Below, in pieces: positions 42,505-52,193 of a stretch of DNA of 64,000 nucleotides (the stretch's first letter is position 1; each line of letters starts with the position of its first letter). The translations under genes and the position numbers were made by a program. The DNA is taken from contig CAKTIE010000009.1 of NCBI GenBank assembly GCA_934565655.1, positions 1-64,000 of the forward strand, written 5' to 3'. The DNA is from an uncultured Oscillospiraceae bacterium. Lineage in GTDB: Bacteria > Bacillota > Clostridia > Oscillospirales > Oscillospiraceae. A model generated the notes under the pieces. That model was not told the origin of the DNA. It saw only the letters and a list, made by a program, of their open reading frames with translations, and searched no databases.

Positions 42505-43029
42505 ATGGCACTTAGGAAGATCGCGTTACAGGGTGAGGAATGTCTCACCAAGGTTTGCCGTCCCGTGACGGAATTCAATGACCGGCTGCATACCCTGCTG
42601 GACGACATGGCGGAGACGCTGGAGGATGCCGGCGGCGTGGGTCTTGCCGCGCCTCAGGTGGGCATCCTGCGCCGGGTCTGCATCGTGCTGAACGAGGATG
42701 ACGAGATCATCGAGCTGATCAACCCCGAGATCGTCTATACCGAGGGCGAGGAGACGGCGCTGGAGGGCTGTCTCAGCGTGCCCGGCAAGTACGGCGAGGT
42801 CACCCGCCCCTATGTGGTGCGGGTCAAGGCACAGGATCGTGACGGCCAGTGGTTCGAGGTGGAGGACGAGGGCATCACCGCCCGCTGCTTCTGCCATGAG
42901 ATCGAGCATCTGGACGGCCATCTGTTTGTGGAGCACACCGACCGCCTGCTGGAGGGCGAGGAGCTGCAGAAGTGGCTGACGGAGCATGCCGACCAGTATG
43001 AGATCGAAGAAGAGGGCGAGGAAGAGTAA
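42505..43029 (+). CDS. def: Peptide deformylase
   Basis: A 174-residue deformylase with all three metal motifs: GVGLAAPQVG near residue 46, EGCLSVPG near 88 and CHEIEHLDGHLF near 131 (HExxH). It removes formyl from new proteins. The family usually has QHEIDHL; here Gln is Cys and Asp is Glu, both conservative. The stop overlaps the fmt start (TAATG), linking removal of formyl with its addition. Confidence 0.95.
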   Translation: MALRKIALQGEECLTKVCRPVTEFNDRLHTLLDDMAETLEDAGGVGLAAPQVGILRRVCIVLNEDDEIIELINPEIVYTEGEETALEGCLSVPGKYGEVTRPYVVRVKAQDRDGQWFEVEDEGITARCFCHEIEHLDGHLFVEHTDRLLEGEELQKWLTEHADQYEIEEEGEEE

Positions 43030-43949
43030 TGCGCATTTTGTTTATGGGTACACCGGATTTTGCCGTGGCTTCCCTGAAAGCGCTGGTGGAAGCCGGGCAT
43101 GAGATCTGCGGCGTGTTTACCCAGCCGGATAAGCCCAAAAACCGCGGCCATAAGCTGGCCTTCTCGCCTGTAAAGGAATATGCATTGACACAGGATTTGC
43201 CGGTATATCAGCCCCTGAAGCTGCGGGACGGCACGGCGCTGGCGCTGGTGCAGGAGCTGCATCCGGAGCTGATCGTGGTGGCCGCCTATGGCCGCATCCT
43301 GCCGGAGGATATCCTGAACACGCCGCCCTACGGCTCCATCAACGTCCATTCCTCCATCCTGCCCAAGTACCGGGGCTCCGCGCCCATCAACTGGGCGGTG
43401 CTCAACGGTGAGCAGGTGACCGGCGTTACCATCATGTATATGGCCGCCGAGCTGGATGCGGGCGACATCATCCGCATCGCGGAGACGCCTATTGATCCCG
43501 ACGAGGACGCCCAGACCCTGACGGCGCGTCTGGCGCTGCTGGGCGCGGACGCGCTGGTGCAGGCGGTAAGCGACCTGCAAAGCGGGACTGCCACCCGCAC
43601 GCCGCAGGAGCATGACAAGCACACCTACGCGCCCATGCTGGACAAATCCCTCAGTCCGCTGGACTTTACGAAGCCGGCCCGGCAGCTGCATGATCAGGTG
43701 CGGGGTCTGATCCCGTGGCCCTGCGCCACCACCGAGCTGAACGGCGCCACCGTCAAGGTATACCGCACCGCTGTGGGTGAGGAGACCGCCGCCGCGCCCG
43801 GCTCCGTCGTGGAGGCCAACAAGAAGGGCATCGCCATCGCCTGCGGCGACGGAAAGCTGCTGCGTATTCTGGAATTGCAGGCCCAGGGCGGCAAGCGCAT
43901 GGCCGCCGCCGCCTATCTGGCGGGCCACCCGATCCCCGTCTGCCTATGA
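43029..43949 (+). CDS. fmt: Methionyl-tRNA formyltransferase
   Basis: A 306-residue enzyme. It starts MRILFMGTPDFAVASLKAL, and the catalytic region is NVHSSILPKYRGSAPINWAV (residues about 107-126), with the folate site before and an OB-like C-terminal domain. It formylates the initiator tRNA. It overlaps def by one base and rsmB by four. Confidence 0.96.
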   Translation: MRILFMGTPDFAVASLKALVEAGHEICGVFTQPDKPKNRGHKLAFSPVKEYALTQDLPVYQPLKLRDGTALALVQELHPELIVVAAYGRILPEDILNTPPYGSINVHSSILPKYRGSAPINWAVLNGEQVTGVTIMYMAAELDAGDIIRIAETPIDPDEDAQTLTARLALLGADALVQAVSDLQSGTATRTPQEHDKHTYAPMLDKSLSPLDFTKPARQLHDQVRGLIPWPCATTELNGATVKVYRTAVGEETAAAPGSVVEANKKGIAIACGDGKLLRILELQAQGGKRMAAAAYLAGHPIPVCL

Positions 43950-45286
43950 ACGAAAGACGGAGGGGCAATGCCCGCGATACCGCGCTGGAGGTGCTGCTGA
44001 GCGTCTCCAGTGCCAACGCATGGTCGGATGGCAGCCTGAAGCGCACCATCACCAAGAACGGACTGGACAGCCGGGATGCCGCGCTGGCCAGCCGTATCGC
44101 CTATGGCGTGATCCAGAACCGCATGTATCTGGACTACTACATCAGTCTCTGGTGTACCCAGAAGGCGGCGCGGCTGGAGCCGCTGATCCTGAATATCCTG
44201 CGGATCGGCGCGTATCAGATCCTGTTCATGGATAAGATCCCCCACCGGGCCGCCGTCAACGAGGCGGTGGAGATGGCCAAGCGCCACGGCCGCCCCCGTG
44301 CGGCAGGCATGGTCAACGCGGTGCTGCGGAAATTCGTTACCAACTGGCTGGATATGCCGGAGCTGCCCCGGGGCAGCACGGCGGACTATCTGTCGCTGCG
44401 GTATAGCCATCCCAAGTGGCTGGTGACCCGCTTGATCGACATTTTGGGCGCGGAGGAGGCGGAGCAGTATCTCCGCTGCAACAACGCCATCGTGCCCACC
44501 ACCATCCAGACCAATACATTGAAAACCGCGCCGGAGGCGCTGGAGAAGGAGCTGCGCTCCCGCGGCGCAGTGGTAGAGCCCCATCCCTGGATGGCGGGCT
44601 GCTTTGAGGTCAGCGGCACTGGCGATATGGAGAGTCTCAGCGCCTTCCGAGAGGGCCTCTTTACCGTACAGGACGCGGCGGCCCGCCTGGTGGCCACCGT
44701 GGCCGCGCCGCAGGAGACCGACCGGGTGCTGGACGTCTGCGCGGCGCCGGGCGGCAAGTCCTTCGCGCTGGCCATCGACATGGGGGACAAGGGCGATATC
44801 CTGTCCTGCGACGTGCATCCCCATAAGCTGAAGCTCATTGAAAACGGCGCGGCCCGGCTGGGCCTGCGCTCCATCCGCACGGTGCTGGCCGACGGACGGG
44901 AGCGCCACGAGGCGTGGATCGGGCAGGCGGATGTGGTGGTGGCCGACGTGCCCTGCTCCGGCCTGGGCATCATCCGCAAGAAGCCGGATATCCGCTATAA
45001 GGATCCCAAGGAGTTGGCGAAGCTGCCCCGTGAGCAGCGGGCCATTCTGGAGAATGCCGCCGGTTACGTCCGCCCCGGCGGGACCCTGATCTACTCCACC
45101 TGCACGGTGCTGCCGGAGGAGAATCAGGAGGTCATTACCTGGTTTTTGAAGGGCCATCCGGAGTTCCGGCTGTCGCCCTTTGTGCTGCCCGCACCCATCG
45201 GCGGGTGTGACGGCCACCTGACGCTGTGGCCGCAGCGGTGGGGAACGGACGGCTTCTATATCTGCCGTCTGGAAAAGCAGAAGTAA
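43946..45286 (+). CDS. rsmB: 16S rRNA cytosine-967 methyltransferase RsmB
   Basis: A 446-residue protein. A NusB-like helical domain (residues 1-140; RDTALEVLLSV, LASRIAYGVIQNR) precedes a SAM methyltransferase with VCAAPGGKS near 263, DVPCSGLGIIRKKPD near 332 and the catalytic cysteine in YSTCTVLPEEN. It makes m5C967 in 16S rRNA. It overlaps fmt by four bases and is in its usual conserved position before rlmN. Confidence 0.95.
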   Translation: MNERRRGNARDTALEVLLSVSSANAWSDGSLKRTITKNGLDSRDAALASRIAYGVIQNRMYLDYYISLWCTQKAARLEPLILNILRIGAYQILFMDKIPHRAAVNEAVEMAKRHGRPRAAGMVNAVLRKFVTNWLDMPELPRGSTADYLSLRYSHPKWLVTRLIDILGAEEAEQYLRCNNAIVPTTIQTNTLKTAPEALEKELRSRGAVVEPHPWMAGCFEVSGTGDMESLSAFREGLFTVQDAAARLVATVAAPQETDRVLDVCAAPGGKSFALAIDMGDKGDILSCDVHPHKLKLIENGAARLGLRSIRTVLADGRERHEAWIGQADVVVADVPCSGLGIIRKKPDIRYKDPKELAKLPREQRAILENAAGYVRPGGTLIYSTCTVLPEENQEVITWFLKGHPEFRLSPFVLPAPIGGCDGHLTLWPQRWGTDGFYICRLEKQK

Positions 45287-45296
45287 GGAATTGCCT

Positions 45297-46325
45297 ATGA
45301 TCGACATCAAATCGCTGAATCTTCAGGAGATGACCCAGCTGCTGCGGGAGATGGGAGAACCGGCCTTCCGGGGCAAGCAGGTGTTTACCTGGCTCCACAA
45401 GGGCGTGACCTCCTTTGAGGACATGAGCAACCTCAGCAAGCCCCTGCGGCAGAAGCTGACGGAGCAGTGCGTCATCACCGTTCCCACGGTGGAGCGCAAG
45501 CAGGTGTCCAAGCACGACGGTACGGTCAAGTACCTGTGGCGGCTGGGTGACGGCAACTGCATCGAAACGGTGCTGATGCGCTATCACCACGGCAATACCG
45601 TGTGCATCTCCTCTCAGGTGGGCTGCCGCATGGGCTGTGCCTTCTGCGCCAGCACCATCGCCGGAAAGGTACGGGATCTGACGCCGTCCGAGATACTGGA
45701 TCAGGTGCTGTTCACCCAGCTGGACAGCGGACTGGATATCTCCAACATCGTGCTGATGGGTATTGGTGAGCCGCTGGATAACAAGGACAACGTGCTGAAG
45801 TTTCTGGAGCTGGTCAACAGCCCGGACGGCCTGAATATCGGCATGCGGCACATCAGCCTGTCCACCTGCGGCATCGTGCCGCAGATCGACGCGCTGGCGG
45901 AGCTGAATTTGCAGCTGACGCTGTCGGTGTCCCTCCACGCGCCGGATAGCGAGACACGCTCGAGGATCATGCCGGTGAACAGGGCCTACGACGTGGAGGA
46001 GCTGTTTGCCGCCTGCCACCGGTATTTCCAGAAGACCGGCCGGCGTATCAGCTTTGAGTACGCCATGATCGACGGCGTCAACGACCACGATTGGCAGGCG
46101 GATCTCATCGCCCAGCGCATCAAGGGCATGCCGGGGCATGTGAATCTGATCCCGCTGAATGAGGTGACGGAGAGTCCCTTCAAGCCCAGCCGCCGCACGG
46201 CAGCCTTCCAGAAGCGGCTGGAGTCTCACGGCATTACCGCAACGGTTCGCCGCAGTCTGGGCGGCGACATCGACGCATCCTGCGGCCAGCTGCGCCGCAA
46301 GGCCATGGAGGAGAGCAGAAAATGA
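45297..46325 (+). CDS. rlmN: 23S rRNA/tRNA adenine-C2 methyltransferase RlmN
   Basis: A 342-residue radical SAM enzyme. The cluster motif GCRMGCAFCAST (CxxxCxxC) is near residue 111, and the methyl-carrying cysteine is in SLGGDIDASCGQLR near 328. It methylates A2503 of 23S rRNA and some tRNAs. The ATG at 45297 follows AAGGAA; a TTG at 45291 would add two residues. It overlaps prpC by four bases. Confidence 0.95.
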   Translation: MIDIKSLNLQEMTQLLREMGEPAFRGKQVFTWLHKGVTSFEDMSNLSKPLRQKLTEQCVITVPTVERKQVSKHDGTVKYLWRLGDGNCIETVLMRYHHGNTVCISSQVGCRMGCAFCASTIAGKVRDLTPSEILDQVLFTQLDSGLDISNIVLMGIGEPLDNKDNVLKFLELVNSPDGLNIGMRHISLSTCGIVPQIDALAELNLQLTLSVSLHAPDSETRSRIMPVNRAYDVEELFAACHRYFQKTGRRISFEYAMIDGVNDHDWQADLIAQRIKGMPGHVNLIPLNEVTESPFKPSRRTAAFQKRLESHGITATVRRSLGGDIDASCGQLRRKAMEESRK

Positions 46326-47053
46326 GGATCTGGGGCATTACCGACACAGGACTGGTGCGGCGTGAAAATCAGGACGCCTATGCCACCGCCGTGATCGCGG
46401 ACTGTACCGTAGCCGTAGTGTGCGACGGTATGGGCGGCACCAACGGAGGCCATATGGCCAGCACCATCGCGGTGGACACGCTGCTGGAGCAGCTGCGGGA
46501 GCGGCTGAAGCCCGGTATGGAGCGGACGCAGATCAAAAACGCGGTGCTTCAGGGTATCGCGCAGGCCAACGATGCCATCCGTGCCAAAGCGGCGGAGGAT
46601 GAGACGCTGGCCAACATGGGAACGACGCTGGTGTGCGCCGTCTGCCGCGACAGTGAGGCGCTCGTGTTCAATGTGGGCGACAGCCGCGGCTATCTGATCG
46701 GCGAAAGCGGCATCCACCAGATCACACGCGACCACTCGGTGGTGGAGAACATGGTGGAGCGGGGCGATATCACGCCCGCGCAGGCACGCCGCCACCCCCG
46801 TCGGAATCTGATCACCCGCGCGCTGGGACCGGACGTACAGGTGGAGGCGGACACGTTTCCCGTGTCGTGGCAGCAGGGGGATTTCCTGCTGCTGTGTACC
46901 GATGGTCTGGTCAATACGGTGACGGATCAGGAGATGTTGTTTGAGATCATGCATGAGAATGATCTGGACGGCTGCCTTGACCGGCTGATGGCTGCGGCCA
47001 GAGAGCAGGGCGCGCCGGACAATGTTACCATCGTTCTGCTGCAAAATCTATGA
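46322..47053 (+). CDS. prpC: PP2C-type Ser/Thr protein phosphatase
   Basis: A 243-residue PPM phosphatase. Metal-binding motifs are RRENQDAYAT near residue 13, VVCDGMGGTNGG near 34, VGDSRGYLI near 119 and the C-terminal PDNVTIVLL. It reverses PrkC phosphorylation. It overlaps rlmN (ATGA) and lies 16 bp before prkC, the standard phosphatase-kinase pair. Confidence 0.95.
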   Translation: MRIWGITDTGLVRRENQDAYATAVIADCTVAVVCDGMGGTNGGHMASTIAVDTLLEQLRERLKPGMERTQIKNAVLQGIAQANDAIRAKAAEDETLANMGTTLVCAVCRDSEALVFNVGDSRGYLIGESGIHQITRDHSVVENMVERGDITPAQARRHPRRNLITRALGPDVQVEADTFPVSWQQGDFLLLCTDGLVNTVTDQEMLFEIMHENDLDGCLDRLMAAAREQGAPDNVTIVLLQNL

Positions 47054-47069
47054 AAGGAGATGACCACAA

Positions 47070-49013
47070 ATGGATCAGTACATTGGTAAAATGCTGGACA
47101 ATCGCTATGAGCTGTTGGAGTTGATCGGCACCGGCGGTATGGCCAACGTCTATAAGGCCAAGTGCCACCGCCTTAACCGGCTTGTGGCCATCAAAATTTT
47201 GAAAAGTGAGCTGGCGGAGAACGCGGAATTCCGCCGCCGCTTCCGGGATGAATCACTGGCTGTCGCCCAGCTGAGCCATGCCAACATCGTGTCCATTTAC
47301 GACGTGTCCAGCTCTCAGGGCATCGACTATATCGTCATGGAGCTGATCGACGGCATTACTTTGAAGCAGTATATGGAGCGCCGGGGCCACATGGACTGGC
47401 GGGAGGCGCTGCATTTCATCACCCAGATCATGCGGGGCCTGAGCCACGCCCACAGCCGCGGCATCATCCACCGGGATATCAAGCCCCAGAACATCATGGT
47501 GCTGCGGGACGGCAGCGTGAAGGTGGCCGACTTCGGCATTGCCTGCTTGGCTGACGCCCACCAGACCCTGGCCCAGGAGGCGCTGGGCAGCGTGCACTAT
47601 ATTTCTCCGGAGCAGGCCAAGGGCGAACGTCTGGACGCCCGCAGTGATATTTACAGCGCCGGTGTGGTGCTGTACGAGATGCTGACGGGACGCCTGCCCT
47701 TTGAGGGGGACAACGCCGTTTCCGTGGCGATCCAGCACCTGAGCAGCGTGCCGCTGAACCCCCGTGAGATCGACCCCGACATTCCCGAGGCGCTGGAACT
47801 GATCTGCATGAAGGCCATGAGCGCCGACCGCGACAAGCGCTATCAGAGCGCCGATGCCATGCTGATGGATCTGGAGAAGTTCCGCAAGGATCCGTCGGTG
47901 GATCTGGACTATATCCGCACGGAGCTGACCGCCAGTGTGGACAGCCAGCCCACCAGCCCCATTCCTGTACAGAAGGTGTCCGCCGCGGTGAAGAGCCGTC
48001 AGGCGGAGGATGAGGATGACGAGGAAGAGGAGGACGGCTGGTCGCTGCTGGACTATGTCCGTGAGAATAAGAAGCTGGTGGGACTGCTGGCGGCCGGTCT
48101 GGCGGTGATCATTCTGGTGTTTGTGATCATCTTTGCCGGTTTCGGCAGCGGCGGCAGCGATAAGGCGTATAAGGTGCCGAATATTCTGGGCTATACGGTG
48201 GAGGAGGCCAACCAGCTGGAGACGGTGAAGGATATCTTTACCATCGAGGTGGTGGGAACGCTGAACGACGACCATTTCCAGCCCGGCCAGATCGTGCAGC
48301 AGGATCCCGCCGACGGCGTGGAGCGCCGCAGCAATTTTGTGATCCAGGTCTACGTCTGCGCCGAGCGGCAGGAGACCACCATGCCCAATCTCCAGGGGAT
48401 GGACTATCAGTCCGCCAAGCTGGAGCTGCAGCAGTATGACCTGAAGCTGAATGTCATGACCGAGGAGCGGTTTTCCGACGAGTTCCCCTCCGGACAGGTG
48501 ATGGAGACGACCCCGGCGGTGGGCGCTGTGCTGAAAAAGGGCGCGTCTGTTACGCTGGTGGTCAGCAAGGGCCCAGAGAGCGTCACGGTGCCGGACTTTA
48601 CCAAAAAGAGCTATGAGAAGGCCAAGGCCGAAGCGGAACAGCTGGGCCTGAAGGTGGGAAGTCCGGAATACCAGTTCTTCTATCCCTTTGCCGACGAGGG
48701 TGACGTGATCGACCAGAGCATCCAGCCCGGTACGTCGGTGCCGGGCGGCACGGAGATCATCTTCACCGTGTACGACAGCCGGGGCAGTCAGGAGCGGACG
48801 GTGCGCGTGGAGTTCCTGGTGCCGGATGACCTCAGCGACGAGGATACCCTCCGGGTGGAATTCCTGATGGATGATCAGGTGGTGGACACCCGGTTCATCA
48901 GCGGCGATGACGCCACGGTAAGCTTCGATTATACCGGAAAGCCCGGTACGTCGGCGACGGTATACGCCCGCATCAACGGCGTGTCCACCGCCTCACAGGA
49001 GATCGATTTTTGA
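47070..49013 (+). CDS. prkC: Ser/Thr protein kinase with PASTA domains
   Basis: A 647-residue membrane kinase. Residues 1-270 are the kinase: GTGGMANVYK, VAIKILK, HRDIKPQN near 133 and DFG near 154. A Glu/Asp-rich juxtamembrane stretch (about 308-323) leads to one membrane helix (near 332-358). Outside are about three PASTA repeats (368-575), which sense peptidoglycan fragments or lipid II, then a beta-rich end of about 75 residues. It signals growth and germination. It overlaps rsgA. Confidence 0.95.
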   Translation: MDQYIGKMLDNRYELLELIGTGGMANVYKAKCHRLNRLVAIKILKSELAENAEFRRRFRDESLAVAQLSHANIVSIYDVSSSQGIDYIVMELIDGITLKQYMERRGHMDWREALHFITQIMRGLSHAHSRGIIHRDIKPQNIMVLRDGSVKVADFGIACLADAHQTLAQEALGSVHYISPEQAKGERLDARSDIYSAGVVLYEMLTGRLPFEGDNAVSVAIQHLSSVPLNPREIDPDIPEALELICMKAMSADRDKRYQSADAMLMDLEKFRKDPSVDLDYIRTELTASVDSQPTSPIPVQKVSAAVKSRQAEDEDDEEEEDGWSLLDYVRENKKLVGLLAAGLAVIILVFVIIFAGFGSGGSDKAYKVPNILGYTVEEANQLETVKDIFTIEVVGTLNDDHFQPGQIVQQDPADGVERRSNFVIQVYVCAERQETTMPNLQGMDYQSAKLELQQYDLKLNVMTEERFSDEFPSGQVMETTPAVGAVLKKGASVTLVVSKGPESVTVPDFTKKSYEKAKAEAEQLGLKVGSPEYQFFYPFADEGDVIDQSIQPGTSVPGGTEIIFTVYDSRGSQERTVRVEFLVPDDLSDEDTLRVEFLMDDQVVDTRFISGDDATVSFDYTGKPGTSATVYARINGVSTASQEIDF

Positions 49014-49894
49014 GCCGGGGCAGGATCGAGAAGGCCCTCAGCGGCTTCTACTACGTCAATACCGGCAGCGGGACGCTGCAGTGCCGCGCCCGCGGCAAGT
49101 TCCGTAAAGAGGGCATGAGCCCGCTGGTGGGCGACTGGGTGGAGGTGCAGGAGCTGGGCGGCGGCGAAGGCATGGTGCAGGCCATCGAGCCGCGCACCTG
49201 CCAGTTCCAGCGGCCTGCCGCCGCCAATGTGGATCAGCTGGTGGTGATTGCCTCCGCCGCCATTCCGGTGACGGATCCATACCTCATCGACCGCATCAGC
49301 GCCATCGCGGCGCTGAAGGGCTGCGCCGTGCTGGTGGTGCTGAACAAGTGCGACCTTGACCCGGCGGAGGAGCTGTACGGCATTTACAGCGCCTCGGCCA
49401 TTCCGGTGCTGCGGGCCAGCGCGGTGACAGGGGAGGGCCTGCCGGAGCTGTACCGTGCCTTGCAGGGGAAGCTGAGCGTGCTGACCGGCAATTCCGGCGT
49501 GGGAAAATCCAGCCTGCTGAACGCGCTGGCGCCCCATTTTGACCTGCCGGTGGGCGAGGTCAGCAAGGCGCTGGGCCGCGGCCGCCATACCACCCGCCAT
49601 GTGGAGATGTTCCCGCTGGACGGGGATACCTATGTGATCGACACGCCGGGCTTTTCCTCCTTTGACGCCCAGTCACTGGAGTGGGAGCTGAAGCAGCATC
49701 TGCCGGAGACATTCCCGGAGTTTGCACCCTATCTGGACGGCTGCCGCTTCGTGGGCTGCCAGCATGTGAAGGAGAAGGGCTGCGCCGTTCTGCAGGCGGT
49801 GAAGGAGGGGAAGATCCCCCAGAGCCGCCACCGCAGCTATGTCCGCCTCTATGAGGAGCTGAAGCCCCTGAAGGAATGGGAACAGAATAAGTGA
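49010..49894 (+). CDS. rsgA: Ribosome small-subunit GTPase RsgA
   Basis: A 294-residue circularly permuted GTPase. An OB fold (1-70) is followed by NKCD near 111, GNSGVGKSSLLN near 160 and DTPGFSSF near 208, and then a zinc site with CRFVGCQHVKEKGC. RsgA helps maturation of the 30S subunit. It starts at TTG 49010, overlapping the prkC stop by four bases, with CAGGAGAT upstream. A terminator closes the operon. Confidence 0.95.
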   Translation: MSRGRIEKALSGFYYVNTGSGTLQCRARGKFRKEGMSPLVGDWVEVQELGGGEGMVQAIEPRTCQFQRPAAANVDQLVVIASAAIPVTDPYLIDRISAIAALKGCAVLVVLNKCDLDPAEELYGIYSASAIPVLRASAVTGEGLPELYRALQGKLSVLTGNSGVGKSSLLNALAPHFDLPVGEVSKALGRGRHTTRHVEMFPLDGDTYVIDTPGFSSFDAQSLEWELKQHLPETFPEFAPYLDGCRFVGCQHVKEKGCAVLQAVKEGKIPQSRHRSYVRLYEELKPLKEWEQNK

Positions 49895-49904
49895 CCTGTC
49901 TATG

Positions 49905-49930
49905 GAAGCGGCCGTTCGGCCGCTTCTTTT
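49905..49930 (+). terminator. Terminator after rsgA
   Basis: A 9-bp stem GAAGCGGCC/GGCCGCTTC (49905-49913 with 49918-49926) followed by TTTT. Confidence 0.85.
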
Positions 49931-49951
49931 CTGCCGTTTTTCGGTTTTCTA

Positions 49952-49980
49952 TTGCCAGAAAGGGGAAAAAAGAGTATAAT
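49952..49980 (+). promoter_or_regulatory. Promoter of the ruvCAB-glmM region
   Basis: TTGCCA (49952-49957), 17-bp spacer, perfect TATAAT (49975-49980). Confidence 0.85.
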
Positions 49981-50009
49981 AAACTGATTTATCATGGGGA
50001 GGGAGCGCC

Positions 50010-50522
50010 GTGCGTATTTTGGGAATAGACCCCGGTGTGGCCATTGTGGGCTTCGGTGTGCTGGACTGTGCCGGTGCTGCCCAGAAAATGGTACAGTACG
50101 GCGCCATCAATACCCCGGCGGGCATGCCGCTGGCGGCACGGCTGACGCTGATCGAAAGCGACCTGACGGAGCTGATCCGGCAGTTTCAGCCGGACGAAAT
50201 GGCCATCGAGGAGCTGTTTTTCAGCAAGAATATCACCACCGGCATCGCGGTGGCTCACGCCCGGGGCGTGATCCTGTGTACCGCCGAAAAGCTGCACCTG
50301 CCCATTTACGAATACACCCCCATGCAGGTGAAGCAGGCGGTGGTGGGCTATGGCCTTGCGGAGAAAAAGCAGGTGATGGACATGACCCGTCGTCTGCTGA
50401 AGCTGAAGGCCGTCCCGCGGCCCGACGACGCCGCCGACGCGCTGGCCATCGCCATCTGCCATGCCCGCAGCGCCACCAGCCTGCTGCGGCGCACCGACCC
50501 CAACGTAAAGGAGACCGTGTGA
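50010..50522 (+). CDS. ruvC: Holliday junction endonuclease RuvC
   Basis: A 170-residue resolvase. Catalytic acids are in MRILGIDPG (Asp7), AIEELFFSKN (Glu near 67) and RPDDAADALAIAICH (two Asp near 137-140). It cuts Holliday junctions moved by RuvAB. It starts at GTG 50010 after GGGAGGGAG. Its stop shares one base with the ruvA start (TGATG). Confidence 0.95.
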   Translation: MRILGIDPGVAIVGFGVLDCAGAAQKMVQYGAINTPAGMPLAARLTLIESDLTELIRQFQPDEMAIEELFFSKNITTGIAVAHARGVILCTAEKLHLPIYEYTPMQVKQAVVGYGLAEKKQVMDMTRRLLKLKAVPRPDDAADALAIAICHARSATSLLRRTDPNVKETV

Positions 50523-51124
50523 TGTTTTACTATCTCAACGGCACCGTAGCCGAAATGGAGGCCAATCTGGCCGTGATCGACTGCGGCGGCGTGGGCTACG
50601 CCTGCGCCACCACCAACTATACCCTGTCACAGCTGAAAAAGGGCGAAAGGGCCCGGCTGTATACCTACATGAACGTCCGGGAGGACGCGGTGGAGCTGTT
50701 TGGCTTCGCCAGCCAGAGCGAACTGCACAGCTTCAAGCTGCTGCTGGGCGTCTCCGGCGTAGGCCCCAAGGCGGCGCTGTCCATCCTGTCGGCCAACACC
50801 CCGGCCAATCTGGCTATGGCGGTGGTGATGGGCGACGAAAAGGCCCTGACCGCCGCGCCGGGCATCGGCAAAAAGATCGCCCAGCGCATTATTCTGGAGC
50901 TGAAGGATAAGCTGGCCAAGGAGCAGAGCTCCTTCGGCCCGGATAACGGCGGCAGCGTACCGGTGACGGTGCTGCCCAACGACAAGGCCAAGGAGGCCGG
51001 TGCGGCGCTGGCCGTGCTGGGCTACAGCGGCAGCGAGGTGGCGGCGGCCATGAAGGGCATCGACATGGACGCCCTGCCGCTGGAGGAGATCATCCGCCAG
51101 GCGCTCAAGCGCATGGTGAAGTAA
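50522..51124 (+). CDS. ruvA: Holliday junction branch migration subunit RuvA
   Basis: A 200-residue RuvA. The OB-fold domain ([12 protein letters not shown]) is followed by two helix-hairpin-helix motifs ([16 protein letters not shown] and [16 protein letters not shown]) and a C-terminal three-helix domain that contacts RuvB. It binds the junction core. A longer in-frame ORF starts upstream in ruvC, but this ATG fits the family and overlaps the ruvC stop by one base. Confidence 0.95.
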   Translation: MFYYLNGTVAEMEANLAVIDCGGVGYACATTNYTLSQLKKGERARLYTYMNVREDAVELFGFASQSELHSFKLLLGVSGVGPKAALSILSANTPANLAMAVVMGDEKALTAAPGIGKKIAQRIILELKDKLAKEQSSFGPDNGGSVPVTVLPNDKAKEAGAALAVLGYSGSEVAAAMKGIDMDALPLEEIIRQALKRMVK

Positions 51125-51137
51125 GGGAGGGGACAGC

Positions 51138-52178
51138 GTGAGCATTGATTACGGAAGCGACATCTACGAGGAGCCGATCGTCTCCACCACCTTCCTGCCG
51201 GAGGACGCCCAGGAGAAGTCCCTGCGTCCCCACACCCTGAAGGAGTACATCGGTCAGGAGAAGGCCAAGGGCAACCTGTCCGTGTTTATCGAGGCGGCAC
51301 GCCGCCGGGGCGAATCGCTGGATCATGTGCTGCTGCACGGCCCTCCGGGCCTGGGCAAGACCACGCTGGCGGGTATCATCGCCGCCGAGATGGGGGTCAA
51401 TATCCGCATCACCTCCGGCCCGGCCATCGAAAAGCCCGGCGATCTGGCGGCGCTGCTGACCAACCTCAACGAGAATGACATTCTCTTCGTGGACGAGATC
51501 CACCGGCTGAACCGGGCCGTGGAGGAGATCCTGTACCCCGCCATGGAGGATTACGCCATCGACATCATCATCGGCAAAGGCCCCTCCGCAAACTCCATCC
51601 GGCTGGATCTGCCCCACTTTACGCTGATCGGAGCCACCACGCGGGCAGGCTCTCTGTCCGCGCCGCTGCGGGATCGCTTCGGCGTGACGCTGCGGCTGGA
51701 GCTGTATACGCCGGAGGAGCTGAAGGAGATCGTCACCCGAAGCGCCGGTATTCTGGATGTGCCCATCGAGGAGGCGGGCGCCATGGAGATCGCCCGCCGT
51801 TCCCGCGGCACGCCCCGTATCGCCAACCGCATGCTGCGCCGCGTCCGGGACTTTGCGCAGGTGAAGGCCGACGGCGTGATCACCCGTCAGGTGGCGGACA
51901 GCGCCCTGCTGGCGCTGGAGGTGGACTATCTGGGGCTGGATCAGGTGGATCGCCGGATGCTGCGGGCCATTATCGAGAATTACGGCGGCGGCCCGGTGGG
52001 TCTGGACACGCTGGCGGCCACCATCGGTGAGGAGTCGGTGACGTTGGAGGACGTGTACGAGCCGTATCTGATGCAGCTGGGCTTCCTGACCCGCACGCCC
52101 CGCGGCCGCTGCGTGACGCGCAAGGCCTATGAGCACCTGCATATGGAATTTATGGGACAGACCCAATTGGAATTATGA
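51138..52178 (+). CDS. ruvB: Holliday junction helicase RuvB
   Basis: A 346-residue AAA+ ATPase. Walker A is [11 protein letters not shown] near residue 70, Walker B is [14 protein letters not shown] and sensor motifs are IGATTRAG and the arginine finger in [11 protein letters not shown]. It drives branch migration with RuvA. It starts at GTG 51138 with GGAGGG upstream and lies 13 bp after ruvA. Confidence 0.96.
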   Translation: MSIDYGSDIYEEPIVSTTFLPEDAQEKSLRPHTLKEYIGQEKAKGNLSVFIEAARRRGESLDHVLLHGPPGLGKTTLAGIIAAEMGVNIRITSGPAIEKPGDLAALLTNLNENDILFVDEIHRLNRAVEEILYPAMEDYAIDIIIGKGPSANSIRLDLPHFTLIGATTRAGSLSAPLRDRFGVTLRLELYTPEELKEIVTRSAGILDVPIEEAGAMEIARRSRGTPRIANRMLRRVRDFAQVKADGVITRQVADSALLALEVDYLGLDQVDRRMLRAIIENYGGGPVGLDTLAATIGEESVTLEDVYEPYLMQLGFLTRTPRGRCVTRKAYEHLHMEFMGQTQLEL

Positions 52179-52193
52179 GAGGAAGCAGAGAAA